Assembly (NCBI GenBank): GCA_028753945.1
Contig: JAPNXP010000001.1
Coordinates: forward strand, 11,770,501 to 11,834,500
Direction: 5' to 3'
DNA length: 64,000 nucleotides
From: Hexactinellida sp. DTS-2022
Lineage: Eukaryota > Porifera > Hexactinellida
Made by a program: the position numbers and the translations under genes. Shown one piece after another: positions 53,101-64,000 of the stretch. Each line of letters starts with the position of its first letter. The first letter of the stretch is position 1. The notes beneath the pieces were generated by a model. It made no database searches and was not told the origin of the DNA. It saw only the letters and a program-made list of their open reading frames with translations.

Positions 53101-56100
53101 CTTTTATTATTTTGAAACTTTACTGTGAAGTACCGTATTGCTTCGAATAAGCGCCCCGGCGCTTATTGTTTTCATCGGGCAAAATTATCCTGAATTTTTT
53201 GAAAATCCAGAAAATAATATTTAGGTCGGTTTAATGGTCTCTCACCTAAGTTGCCAAAATCTATGGAATTACACTCCAGTGATCAACTTGTGTTTATATT
53301 TTATCATACCTATGTCATTTTTATTGACCCGGCGCTTATTCGGGGAATACTGTATTTGAAATTAATATAAATATACTGCCTTTACTTTTTGGCAATGTGA
53401 CTAAAGCAATATATACTTGAAATAACTACTTTTAGCACCTCTAAATCTAATATAAATTCCTCTGTTGCAATTGTATTAATCCTACAATTACACCAAACTT
53501 TGTAAACAGAGCAAGACTAGTCAGAGCACACATGAATACTTTATTTGATTTGAATAGAGCTCCCATCCACCTCAGGCCAGGTCTCTAAGATGTATTCTTC
53601 CAGATCCATCAAGGTGCCTTGTATTATAATCTGGTCCTCTCCGGTTATGGAAGCGCCTCTGGAGTAGTGCTGGGAGAATAATTTCGAGGCTTTTTTCAAG
53701 TCTATGTCCCAGGTCTTGAGGCCTTCTACGATTGTAGCGTACTTCCCTTTCGCTCGGCTTGAGAGAGATATCGTTATCAGCCTGTCTGCATCGTTTTTCT
53801 TGGTTTTCTTGATGGCCTTCCCGCCCCTAGTTTGTTTTTTCTTTTCATCAAAAATGGACAGTTCCTCCAGCTTTTCTATTCCCAGTCTCGCAACGAGTGC
53901 CTCGTATTCCGAAGGTATATTCTCCTTCAGCCACTTTTGGCACATCCCATAGACCCCGCTGTATTCACAGAACTCTGTTGGCATTGTGCACACGCCACAG
54001 TACTGCATCTTTATGGGATAGCTACTGCTCTCACTTGCCTGTTCAACCTCGTTTGTAGCCATTATAGAATAGGTTAGATTACTGATATAATTATGATGTG
54101 TCTGAATTGCTTGCTTCTTACACTAGTTTAAACATTGTGGTTTCACTAGATATGCTTCATTATTTTGCTGCAGTCTATAACAATTGATATTCTATCTCCA
54201 GTAAAGTAAAATAATAGTTTATTGTAACCTCCTTTCCCATCATTATTCTTAATAAATTATTTTGGTGGCTCATATGATTAAAGACTCTATTAAATACTTA
54301 TTATTTACTGCTGTTTAGAATTATTATTCAAAATATTCATATTTTACTCCAGCGATTCCCAACCTTTTTCAACCGTGGACCCCCTATACCTATAGGTTAT
54401 AACAATTCTGTTGACCCCCTCATATTGACCACAATGCAAAATTTGAGATCTTGTAGACCCCAGGTTGGAACCACTGTTTACTCTGTGAAGGCAATCGAGA
54501 AAAATACATTCGTGTGCATACTTTTGATACGAATCTAATTATTTTATGTATTATTTTCTTTATCCAGGAGGCATTCACCCAATTCGGCATTGTTCTCATT
54601 GTCCCAACAGAAACGCCCACCTCTCCTCTGGTTAAGAGACTCAGAGTTACAAGCAGCAGCGGTCTCCTATACGAGTGTTTGCATAATTTAGTGTAAGTTC
54701 AATACTGCCCCTATACTTCAGTGTATTATAAGCTCGCATAATAAATAGGTTTGAAGGTGCGGGCTTCGAATACTTCTCTCTGGCAGATGGACTCTTAGGC
54801 GCAATGAGTGTGAGTTATAATCTTATTATCTGATTGTAGTGCCTGACAGTGATTGCTCTATAACAACTGAATTTAGGTCTCAAAATAAATTTATATATTT
54901 TAAGTACAGCTTGCTTACAAAACTCCCATTTTATCCAATCACTTGCACCTCTAAATTGCATTCGATACATCCTACGTGGGATACCGACATTTCGTTACAC
55001 GACCATACTACGTATATTATGCGCTAGTTGAATTGAATATTTATTCTATTTCGATATAACTGAGTTCACTGTACTATACAGTAGGTGTGATAATTATTGC
55101 ATCGCCTCATGTTATTTTAATAACTTGATCGTTTCATCTGTTAGAAAATTCACTTTTCTCTTTACCTTTGAAATTTCAGTTTTATTTATTTTGGTAGCCT
55201 ATTTACTGCATCTTATTATTTGTGTAGATATTTAGAGAGCTCAATAACAATCAAGACTTGAGGTAGGCCAGTTTCAATTCGAATTTATTTAATTTGAATA
55301 TTCATATTAAATACATCATTAATTTCTCTCTACAACTTTTAATTTCTATCTAACTACGATTTTTTTGTTTTCCATAATAAGTTGTTTTTCATGTATCTAA
55401 GAGAGGTCAATCTAATGACCTAATATATTTCTTGAGTATATCAAATTTTATTCTGTACTAAGCCTATATATTTCAAATTTAATTTGTATATACTACAATC
55501 TATACATCTAATTAACCCGATCCACATAATAACATTGACTACAAATTTGTCATTAGGCCTGGTGTTCATGAACAGTATTGCATCGTAATCAGCAACAAAC
55601 CTCACCATTCTCTCCCATACACGAAAGGACTAGAATTCAAAGGGAGTACCATATCAGATTTCATCGATTACATAAAGAAGGTATGTTTGTATATTAGCAC
55701 ATTTTGACTTACGCATCCCAACACTGGGGGGGTGACACCTACTAACAGATAAATACAGTTAACCTCGTTAGTACGAACACGGTTAATACGAAATTCCGGT
55801 TATACGGACATAATTTCAGTCCCCTTCAAAGCCTTTTCAATACAAATGATATTGGTTAATTTAGACGCTCCCCTGGTATCTACTGTATAAAGTTAGCTAT
55901 TTACTTACACCCCTTGAGCCCAAAGGATAAATAGCACTTACAGTTATGTCCCATGTAGGTTACGTATAATTTGACTTGTGTGGAGATTATCTCAACAAGT
56001 TTATTTAGATTAGATACGATGCTTACATTTTGTTGAAATTTTACTCAAATTTCTACAACAACAACAGAAGTATAACTTATTTGATCATTCTGACGCAATA

Positions 56101-59100
56101 TTCTTATTAAAATAATTATTCACGATTCCTCTGGGTTCGATCGCTTTGCGACGGATCAACCAACAATTACGCATTAGTAACAATATAGATATTACAAGTT
56201 GCAAAACTACTCGTTACATAGCCATATTGTTATACAATAACAGAAGTTGCAATGTAGTAAATTTTGTTTATAAGTAGTAATGCACAATTTGTTAGCTAAA
56301 ATTATGATTGGAAAATTGGTCTCAATAATGTTTTGCAACCAATTGCCCAGTTTCCTCAAATTGAAAGGGCTCTTCCAAAGGCAGATGGCCCTCTAACAGA
56401 GGATGTTTCCAGACTATTGCCATGTTGTGCAACACTGCACAGGCAATTATTATCTTGCAACTTTTCTGGTTTCATCCGTATTTCGCCATGAAGACAATGA
56501 AATCTACGTTTCCACCTTCCAAATGTTTGCTCAATTAAAACTCGTGTCTCTTATGCTCATAGTATAGTGTCTGAGTATATATCCACTATCACCTAATATA
56601 ATATGTGCTCCCCAACAGATAAGTTACTTTCAATATATATTCCAGCCTGTGACAGCTTCCATATATGGAATCGTAAACTCACTCGGGAAACCGTGCCAAC
56701 ACATCGTTGGCATATAGCTTGGACGTTAATTGAGTGATTAAAATGTCGATCACTTTGTCAGCTTAGTTTTCAGATGGTTTCTGAATACGTACGTGTGTCC
56801 CATTAACAAGCCTTAGCACACCTGGGAAGTGAGCAAGTTCGTATAACTTTGTTTTAACTTCCGCTTTATCAGCTGGACCTGGCATGTTAATACGCTGGGG
56901 GTATCTCTTGTTAACTTAGTGCAGCATTTTGAATATAGCGACTGATTACTGATATTGACTAACCCTGAACTCCGTCTCCACATATTCTGACATTTTTGGA
57001 ATTATGATAAGTTATAATAATATAATTATGATAAGTTATACGTAGTACTCTCCCATATTGGTGCGAGAACGTAGCATGCATCTAGTAACGATGCAATTGT
57101 TTTGCATCCAACACAATTTTGTACTACGATTGTGAGTAACATTATAGTGTATATGATGCAACTTTGTTGTACCAATGTATGGTTATTTTAGCAAACATAA
57201 TAATTGATAGTATATTTAGCTTACAAGGACTGATGCTTAGCAACAATATACTATAAATAAGAAAGAACAATTGCATTTAAGTATACTTTAGATAAATATT
57301 AGTTAGTATACTTCACAATTGATGCAATTATTTGTACAAAACTATTAAAAATAACATTTGAATAATATACCAAATTTACAGTTCGAACTTAAGTATGTAC
57401 TTAACTAAGTACTTCCATATACTAAGTCCGACAATATTTCTTAATGAATACGACGAATCTGTATACAATTTTTGCTTATTTTTGCTTACCCCTCTAAACA
57501 AAATGGTTAATATTTTTTTAATAATTGCAAAATATTTTATAATCTTGTATGCTCAGTTACATTATTGCATATGTTGAATTATGTGGTTTAGGTTGAATTG
57601 AATTATACGTGTACTATTTATGCTTCTATCCACAATGAGGATATCATATAATGGTACAGTATAAATGCTGCTTTGTGCACTTTTATGAAAGCCAGTCTGA
57701 ATTACTGACATTTATTAGTTACGATTATATTTTATACTTTTCTTTAGCAACAGGTCAAATTATCCGTCGTTTCACCTAGGAGAATTCCTGAACTCAAGTC
57801 GCTCTATGAACAGGTGATACACCGCACTATTTTATGCTACTAAAATTCCAATTAACCCATTTACGTAACTAAGCGGTTCATTGATTTCTCCAAAAATACT
57901 GCTATCGTTGTATTGGCCTTATACCACTATAGTGAATATATATTGTCATTGTGCGCCTATTTATGTTCTATAGTCTATGCCGTATCAGATTTAAATTCAT
58001 TTAATTATTGAATTGTATATTTTTATATTTTGTATTGCATAACTATTGCTAGACCCAATTATTTTACAACATCAGATGTTTGGCCCTGTATGAATGTATT
58101 TTTGGTTATTTTTTCCAATTCAGAATATGAGCTGTGCATCTGTTGGCGTTAATACAGTATAACTCGCATTATACGTAATCTATTGACTCTACACAGTAAC
58201 CGAGTTAACGTTACAAGGAATGTATAGCACTTGCTTAGCGAGTAATCTAGTTAAGATCAAAATTATTAGTTATCTCTGTTATTTTTATGCAGACTCTTAG
58301 AATTTTCATTCCCCCTTTTCATATTTTTATGTGAGTGTACGTTACAGAACACATAATTGCCCCATTGGGCAATATTGGCTAGAATATAGCTTTCGTGTGG
58401 GTATGTATTTAATTCCATAATTATTCTATTATATTTAGGCCTTGCTTTCGCCAGATTCTTCTGCCATGGATTCAAACAAACAATACAAACACCTTGTTCT
58501 GCTTCAGGGCATTGACTTACAGGGTAGCACACCTTTCTTCTATAACCTATTAATTAATTTAACAAATGAGTATTATACGTATTCCCTAATGTATATTCAT
58601 TTCTATGGAGTGGAAAACATCAAGAGTTTATCTTGCATATTTAATTTAGATTTGAAACTACAATACAGTATACCCTCGCTAATCGAACGGGAAATCCTCC
58701 ATTCTTTGTATAAAAAGTTGAAAAATTTCAATTGGAATAGGAATTTTTAATACATAGTGATGTTTTGTTTGGCTGGTTATATCTTAAGTACCATAATATG
58801 GTTGTAATACATAGTAAACTAATATTATTTATTCCTATATACGTATATGTATGTATACTTCACTAATTCGACAAATTCTCTAATTGGAACACCTCTGTTC
58901 GGATTACCGAGTGTGTACTGTATTTCCCACAAGTTAAACTGACCTTCATGACTCATTGTCAATCTACTTGTAGGAGATCCCATGAGCGTGCTGCCACCCA
59001 GTGAGCAGCCCCAGATGCTCACCACTGACCTCACCTACTCGCCACTCGTCCCCGCTCCGAACCATGGATTTATATCGCACCCCCACAACACTCAGATTCA

Positions 59101-59213
59101 ACACAACAACCAGAATCAGCAGAACATTCAGTCCCAGGCTCAGATGGGGCAGATTCCCCAGCAGCCTTACCAACCTGCTTATCACATGCCAACCACCCAG
59201 CCACAGTTCCATG

Positions 59214-59244
<31 letters not shown>

Positions 59245-62200
59245 GCATCAACAACAACAACAATTACAAACATCGACTCAACAACAAACACAACAACTCC
59301 AACCACCACCAACACAACAACAACAAACGCAACAACAACCGCAACAACAAACGCAACAACAACCGCAACAACAAACGCAACAACAAACACAGCTACAAAC
59401 ACAGCTACAAACACAGCCACAGACACAGCTACATACACAGCCACAAACACAGCTACAAACACAACAACAAACACAACAACAAGCACAACAAACGCAATCA
59501 ACACAACAACAACAACAACAACCAACACCACCACAACAGCTTTCACATCCTTATCCACAGGTGCCATCTCCCTCGCACCAAAAGATTTCTCCCAAAGCCT
59601 CGCCTAGTGAGTGCAATTCTGTTTTATTTCTATTAATGCCGAGTATTAGTGTTTAACCAGCGAACCAGTTAAGTTGTGTATACCTATACGTGTATGATGG
59701 AAGTTATTTACAGGTATTAATTCTACTGTGAGCATCCCTTCTCCTAACATTGGTAACTCGAACGAACCCAAAGAACCTCCTCCAAAGAAGGTTTGTGTTG
59801 ACGATCCGAGCAACTCTCCGTCGATGGTACCGTCTATAGACTTGCAGACAGACCTCACAGACATCAAGCCGGATATTAACCTACTGAACACCGCCTACAG
59901 TAGGCCGCAGCAGCACATTCCTGAGAAAGACGTTAAGCCTAACCTGGAGGACTTCAAGCCCTTTATAACGTCTCCGCCCGGTGGACTAGGTCAGTTTATA
60001 TAACTCTCTTCCTTACACTAGGTTATGTTAATTCCTAACAACACTAAGGTATTCTAATTTTCCCCTTTCGTAAACAAAAACTAGCAATTCAAAAAAACAA
60101 TTCGGCTAGCCTGAAAATATTTTGGCGGTCCTACTTTTTAAGATAATAATTAATTTAAAAAAATTTGTACATCAATTACCCTGAGAATATTCATTTCCAC
60201 AAATCGTACTAAGTGCTTATGTTGCTTAACACTGTTTATAGATCTACGTATTAATTATTCGTACAATCCAATTATACTTCAAACTATTTCGCAATTAAAC
60301 GTCACAGTATTATCATATGAACTCACTAAGCATTTATATGTAGACATTTGTCTCAATCTATCGATGCATAATTCAATTATTCTGTTGAGTTAATTTTGTT
60401 GCTGTGTAACATTTAATATTTAAGCAAGTTTGTAACATTATACACAATTTCTCATCAGTTTCTTATCTACTGATCAAACTTCTCAATTCAACCACCTGTA
60501 ATATTTACACAATTATACACAAGTTAGAAGCTCGAATTTGTTTGCTCTTATTTGTTAGCGACATCTGCAATTACGTTAATACAGTAGAACCTCGTTAATA
60601 CACGACCTCGTTAATGCGAACACTGTACTAATTTGTTCGCTTTATCCGGAGTTCGTGTTAACCGGAGTAATATCCATTGAATAGTCATTGTATGGAGGCT
60701 ATGGACATGATTTTGTGCAACTGTTTTTTCGCTTTATCCGGAAATTCGTATTAACCGTGTTCTTACTAACGAGGTTCTACTGTATATTTAATCTCTATTA
60801 CTCTTTAATATTCTAAGCTAATGTAGATAATCTTATTCCCAGTTTGCAGATGTTGCTTAATTAGATTTAATAATTTATTGATAATCGATGAGATATTACT
60901 TATCTGACTAATTAACTCGAGTAATTAAGAACTTGAATAGTATTTATTTTTGAAATTTTTTTTGAATAAAGTAACTTATATTTTAATTACCACTCAGAAA
61001 ACATACAATATATTGTGATAGTGGTCAGTGTGTGTATTCATATTTTCATATCCAATCAGATTGTTATTCCACTGTAAAGTACAATAGAACCTCGTTAGTA
61101 CGAACATGGTTAATACCAATTCCGGATAAGGCAAATCAATTTGACAGTGCCCTGGTGTTCGTACTAACAAGGTTCTACTGTATAGTACATTTACATGGGC
61201 CATGCCCAGATACTAATTACTATTTGGACAAATAAATTGCAGTCGACTTCGGTTAGCACCATGACCTCATCCAAAATTCGTACTATTAACAGGTGCAAAA
61301 TATTTACTGTCTTGAATGACGAATATAGTATATGTATTAGTTTTATTTATTACGTTTCTAATATACTGTTTATGGTTCTGTTAACGCAGTGGAACACTGC
61401 ATTAAACCACCTAACACAATTTATTTCCAACAACCAACAAATTATCTAAACTGTCGATAAGTACCAATTAACTAATTCCTGATTCATCATTAAATCTATG
61501 ATTCAGATTCCTCTGCTAAGCCTGGCTATTCCCAAGGCATGCTCCCTATGCCCACCAACCCTGCCTCAGCCCAGCAGCCTCAGCCCATTGATATCACCCT
61601 GGAAGAGGTGGGCCGTCCGCCGATTGGGGGAAACTTCTGTCAGGTCAAGGGCCGCGTCACCTTCCAGCACCAGAACCTCATTCCGGAGGGGTTCCCGAAG
61701 AGGTGGACCTTCAAAACGAGTCCGCCAATCGTGTATCTCCGGGAGATCCTATTTGCGCAGTCTGAGCCTAACCAGTACGGGAACCCCGGGATACAGGACA
61801 GGGGACTCATATACGGGACCATGCAGGTGAGTATATATATAGCGATTCCAAACCTTTTCAATCGTGGTCCCCTATAGCAAATATTATACATTCTGTGTAT
61901 TAGACATCCTCCCATTTCCGTAATACTAATTTAGAGATATTGTGGACTCCTGTTTCCCTCCCTGGACCACTGGTCTACATATACTATGCAAGCTTTCAGC
62001 CAGGCTAATTATCTGCCCGCCTAGATTTAGTTGAGCTCGCTCACACGCGCTTATATTACTCCAGATATATTTTAACGTCCGATCTTGTCTGAAAATTAAA
62101 TGCTGGAGTTTAATAATATTCTGAATACATTAAATCAGTGGCGGCGCCAGGATTCCAGCTCTTGGGGGGCACTGGGGGTGCTGAAAAATATTAGGAATGG

Positions 62201-64000
62201 CACAAATTTAATTAAATCTCCGCCAATGTTGGAAATATATATTTCAGCCTATACATTACTCAGTATCATACCTTTGTGCCCCCCCCCCTTAGATGGGGGC
62301 ACATAAAATTCAAGGGAGGGCTTGAGCCCCCCCCCTGCCGCCGCCACTGCATTAAATTGTTGCGGATAATTTTATTAAATGACCTGTATCGAATGCATAA
62401 TAGATATATGTTTATCTACGTCAAATTATAGATCCTAGACAACCCCAACATGCTGCCCTGTCTGCACACACTCACCGAGAACAAAATGTGTCTCTTCCTG
62501 TTTCACCACAGGGTGCACCAGACCACCAACTTTCAGATCAACTTCCAAATGCTAATCGTGAAACTTAACGAGCTAGCTGACAAGTCAACTCTCACAGTTC
62601 TCTACCCAATTGATAAGCGATTCTACCAGCGATTCTCAGAAGTCATGAAAAAGGTATTTACTAGCAATGTTGTAATAATCCTAACAAGTAACACTATATA
62701 TAGATTATATTTATACATACTACAGTATAACCTCGTTAGTATGAACACCAGGGGACCGTAAAAATGCTTTCGCATTTCCGGAATTCGTATTAACCAATAC
62801 CACTTGTATTGAAAAGGCTATGAAGGGGACTGAAATAGTGTTCCTATTTACCGGAATTTCATTTAACCGTATTCATAATAACGAGGTTCTACTGTTTAAG
62901 TAACAAACAGCATAGTATATGAATATTGACTCCTAAACTAGGTCGACAATCCAATCATTTCACTATTTATTTGTTATATGCTACTTAATAGAGTGAGTAA
63001 TACAATATACACATATTCAATATACTGTACTAGGGACAGTTGCAGGTGAATATCCAGCAGAAGCAGGTGCCCCGCAATCCCTCTTCTCACCACAACGTGC
63101 CTGGCATGATGTCTAGGTCCCACCCGCAGGCAATGGGGCTAGAGGCACTCGCATCGGTAAGTAATAAGTATACACAATTACACATACACATACATATAGG
63201 AATAGTATTACAGGAAACTCCCGTTATATGTAGTATGTAACGAAATAACTGCTTATAATAAAATGGAAAATTCCCACAGAGCAGAAAATGCATTAATTTT
63301 TATCCGCTTATAACGAATATCCGGATATAACGAAGGGATTTACAGGTCCCAAGCACTTCGTTATACCGAGAGTTCACTTCAAAGAACCTGACCGTATCAT
63401 TATAAAATCAATAAATATTATTATTGTGTGTTTCACGCATTTCTAATCCTCCCGTGTATATGTGAGCGTGAGCTCAGTATTAACCATGGAATAATCTAGA
63501 AGTTAAGACTGTTTAGAACATTATTTCACACCCTGATCTTTCCTGTACTTACTCATTGAACGATGCATTTTATTCGGTCTATTAGGATTCTTTCCTTGTT
63601 TAAGTTCTTAGGAACAAACAAGCAAACAAACAAACATCTCCATTATACGCCTCTTTGCTTATTACATTAACTGTGTACAGTAGATGCCGGATATAAGAAC
63701 ATCGGTTATAAGAACATTATACTGGAAAACAATTGACATATACCCTATGTAATTTATGCCGGTTATAAGAACATTCTGGTTATAAGAACATTATACTATG
63801 CAGTTCCCGACGATGTTCTTATATCCGGTATCCATTGTACTAGTATAGTACTTACATTAATTTATACTATCCCTGTTCTATAGAACCACATGGGAGCTAC
63901 CAACCCTATGGGCATGAGTGCCATGAGCGGGATGGGCCCAGCTGGCTACGGCACTAGCTCCATGCTGCAGGGCGGGGGCGGCATGGCTGGTGCTGCTGGC
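47111..64000 (+). CDS. MED25: Mediator complex subunit 25, 14 exons, 3' end outside window
   Basis: Exons join in phase: 47111-47253, 52978-53026, 54568-54692, 54749-54809, 55228-55262, 55557-55680, 57748-57813, 58439-58523, 58974-59606, 59714-59989, 61507-61826, 62432-62653, 63034-63156 and 63884 to beyond 64000 (793 residues so far). Residues 1-201 form the MED25 VWA domain, which docks on Mediator: [51 protein letters not shown] and [20 protein letters not shown] align directly with vertebrate MED25. A long poly-Gln linker follows, then a region (61507-62653) whose end ([20 protein letters not shown]) fits the activator-binding ACID domain, though weakly. The last exon starts a Gly/Met-rich tail. 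Exon 5 is only 35 nt. The NR-box would lie beyond the window. The acceptor of exon 7 could also be six bases downstream (CAACAG). Confidence 0.9.
49011..49555. mobile_element. MITE family B with nested repeat J
   Basis: Left end actcccgttataaccaagtc and right end cttcgttatacgggagttga followed by CTG and TA. Internal cttataacgaa and ggttataacgaa motifs repeat at least six times. Repeat J (reverse orientation) is inserted at about 49086-49245. In MED25 intron 1. Confidence 0.7.
49736..49840 (+). repeat. 9-bp tandem repeat (ATGGTTATC)
   Basis: About ten units of ATGGTTATC with two ATGGTTCTT variants, in MED25 intron 1. Simple minisatellite. Confidence 0.92.
50484..50655. mobile_element. MITE, family B
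   Basis: cagagaattcccgttataac to caagcacttcgttaaaatgg then gagtcgagag. Carries cggatataactaatta and ccgcttataac motifs. In MED25 intron 1. Confidence 0.7.
51337..51412 (-). repeat. hairpin repeat F, reverse copy
   Basis: Reverse complement reads ggccgcatagcggcgttaac, then ctgtcgcaaagcg and gagaccgaaggactcgt, matching copies at 3712 and 7371 with point changes. In MED25 intron 1. Confidence 0.68.
53133..53352. mobile_element. TA-flanked MITE, family H (GAATAAGCGCC type)
   Basis: Left end CGTATTGCTTCGAATAAGCG after TAC, right end GGCGCTTATTCGGGGAATAC then TG and TA. Interior is AT-rich. Only copy seen; lies in MED25 intron 2 beside DENR. Confidence 0.7.
53541..54062 (-). CDS. DENR: density-regulated protein DENR, nested in MED25 intron 2
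   Basis: 173 residues in a single exon, on the opposite strand to MED25. [20 protein letters not shown] is the N-terminal zinc-binding-like motif of DENR, followed by [10 protein letters not shown] and a basic linker ([16 protein letters not shown]). The C-terminal SUI1 domain contains [40 protein letters not shown] and [20 protein letters not shown], ending [13 protein letters not shown] pairs with MCTS1 to promote re-initiation and 40S recycling. Human DENR is 198 residues; the linker here is shorter. Lying wholly inside a host intron without introns of its own suggests a retroposed or long-nested gene; the frame is intact. Confidence 0.95.
   Translation of the reverse strand: MATNEVEQASESSSYPIKMQYCGVCTMPTEFCEYSGVYGMCQKWLKENIPSEYEALVARLGIEKLEELSIFDEKKKQTRGGKAIKKTKKNDADRLITISLSSRAKGKYATIVEGLKTWDIDLKKASKLFSQHYSRGASITGEDQIIIQGTLMDLEEYILETWPEVDGSSIQIK
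54350..54476. mobile_element. hAT/Charlie-like MITE
   Basis: Ends CAGCGATTCCCAACCT and AGGTTGGAACCACTG are inverted repeats of the Charlie type; flanked by TTTACTC on both sides (54343-54349, 54477-54483; one base short of 8). A diverged relative starts near 61839. Confidence 0.72.
55755..55885. mobile_element. MITE, family C
   Basis: cagttaacctcgttagtacg, gcacggttaatacgaaattcc-like interior, ttcaatacaaatgatattgg, right end ggtatctactg then TA. In MED25 intron 6. Confidence 0.7.
56340..57000 (-). pseudogene. PIF/Harbinger (HARBI1-like) transposase relic
   Basis: Minus-strand pieces in shifted frames: [15 protein letters not shown], then [20 protein letters not shown], then MKPEKLQ and [15 protein letters not shown], which follow the C-terminal half of HARBI1-type DDE nucleases in the right order. 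Stops and frameshifts make it non-functional. No terminal repeats were found. Lies in MED25 intron 6. Confidence 0.75.
59211..59537 (+). repeat. CAA/ACA repeat coding the MED25 poly-Gln tract
   Basis: Imperfect CAA-rich stretch within MED25 exon 9, encoding Gln runs broken by Thr, Leu and Pro. The non-MED25 frames give long Asn-rich or Val-rich open frames that are shadows. Poly-Gln is usual in invertebrate Mediator subunits. Confidence 0.9.
60582..60782. mobile_element. TA-flanked MITE, family C (most complete copy)
   Basis: CAGTAGAACCTCGTTAATAC to CTAACGAGGTTCTACTG between TA dinucleotides; the ends are inverted repeats. Internal tttatccggagttcgtgtta and ttatccggaaattcgtatta. In MED25 intron 10. 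Confidence 0.85.
61082..61180. mobile_element. short MITE, family C
   Basis: caatagaacctcgttagtac to gtactaacaaggttctactg, TA-flanked, 99 bp, with most of the interior deleted. In MED25 intron 10. Confidence 0.75.
62136..62349. mobile_element. hAT-type MITE with 8-bp target duplication
   Basis: CAGTGGCGGCGCCAGGATT at the left, CCTGCCGCCGCCACTG at the right, flanked by a perfect CATTAAAT (62128-62135 and 62350-62357). 214 bp, in MED25 intron 11. Confidence 0.87.
62723..62894. mobile_element. MITE, family C
   Basis: cagtataacctcgttagtat to ataacgaggttctactg. Interior includes ttgtattgaaaaggctatga. In MED25 intron 12. Confidence 0.8.
63205..63380. mobile_element. degenerate MITE, family B
   Basis: Contains aaactcccgttata, tgcttataataaaatgg, gcttataacgaatatccgga and cccaagcacttcgttatacc. 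In MED25 intron 13. Confidence 0.65.
63678..63837. mobile_element. TA-flanked MITE, family E (GGTTATAAGAAC type)
   Basis: 160-bp element from CAGTAGATGCCGGATATAAG to GTTCTTATATCCGGTATCCA then TTG, between TA dinucleotides. The motif ggttataagaacatt occurs three times. In MED25 intron 13. Confidence 0.82.

Noticed and set aside
56128-56160. GGTTCGATC resembling a tRNA T-arm
   Set aside because: It is part of reverse hairpin repeat F; no cloverleaf can be drawn around it.
59070-59567. Val-rich minus-strand and Asn-rich plus-strand open frames
   Set aside because: Shadows of the CAA repeat that encodes the MED25 poly-Gln tract.

Overview
This 64 kb window is nuclear DNA from an invertebrate animal. 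It has GT-AG introns, large AT-rich intergenic stretches, many small inverted-repeat transposons, and animal-type innate-immunity genes (death-effector/NACHT receptor, very large GTPase). An early-branching metazoan such as a sponge or cnidarian is my best guess, but the species cannot be fixed from the sequence alone. No rRNA or tRNA gene was recognised.

Layout. 0.6-3.4 kb: a three-exon copper-chaperone (CCS) gene on the minus strand. 5.3-6.3 kb: a broken kinesin-13 copy. 6.4-13.5 kb: gene-free DNA packed with MITEs, hairpin-rich repeats and hAT-like elements. 13.6-27.7 kb: an immune-type block with an intact single-exon NLR (two death-effector-like domains, NACHT, LRR-like tail), an NLR pseudogene, a coiled-coil/NHL-repeat protein and a 2,281-residue VLIG-like GTPase ending in a VWA domain. 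29.7-37.1 kb: a second NLR pseudogene cut into by a 3.3 kb array of 21-bp repeats, flanked by two families of elements carrying hammerhead ribozymes, several as inverted duplications. 36.4-41.6 kb: housekeeping genes, namely an unidentified two-exon membrane-protein candidate divergent from RAB21, then RAB21 and eIF2-alpha. 47.0-64.0 kb: at least 14 exons of MED25, running off the window, with DENR nested antisense in its second intron.

Most of the intact coding regions lie in one exon (NLR, NHL protein, VLIG-like, RAB21, EIF2S1, DENR), whereas MED25 and CCS are split. The immune block combines a presumed sensor, a presumed scaffold and a presumed large GTPase; any cooperation between them is inference from proximity.

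The most notable material is non-coding: hammerhead ribozymes of type III topology, the 21-bp palindrome-bearing array that starts in frame inside a NACHT domain, and a repeat family whose copies contain up to three GCGAAGC-type mini-hairpins.
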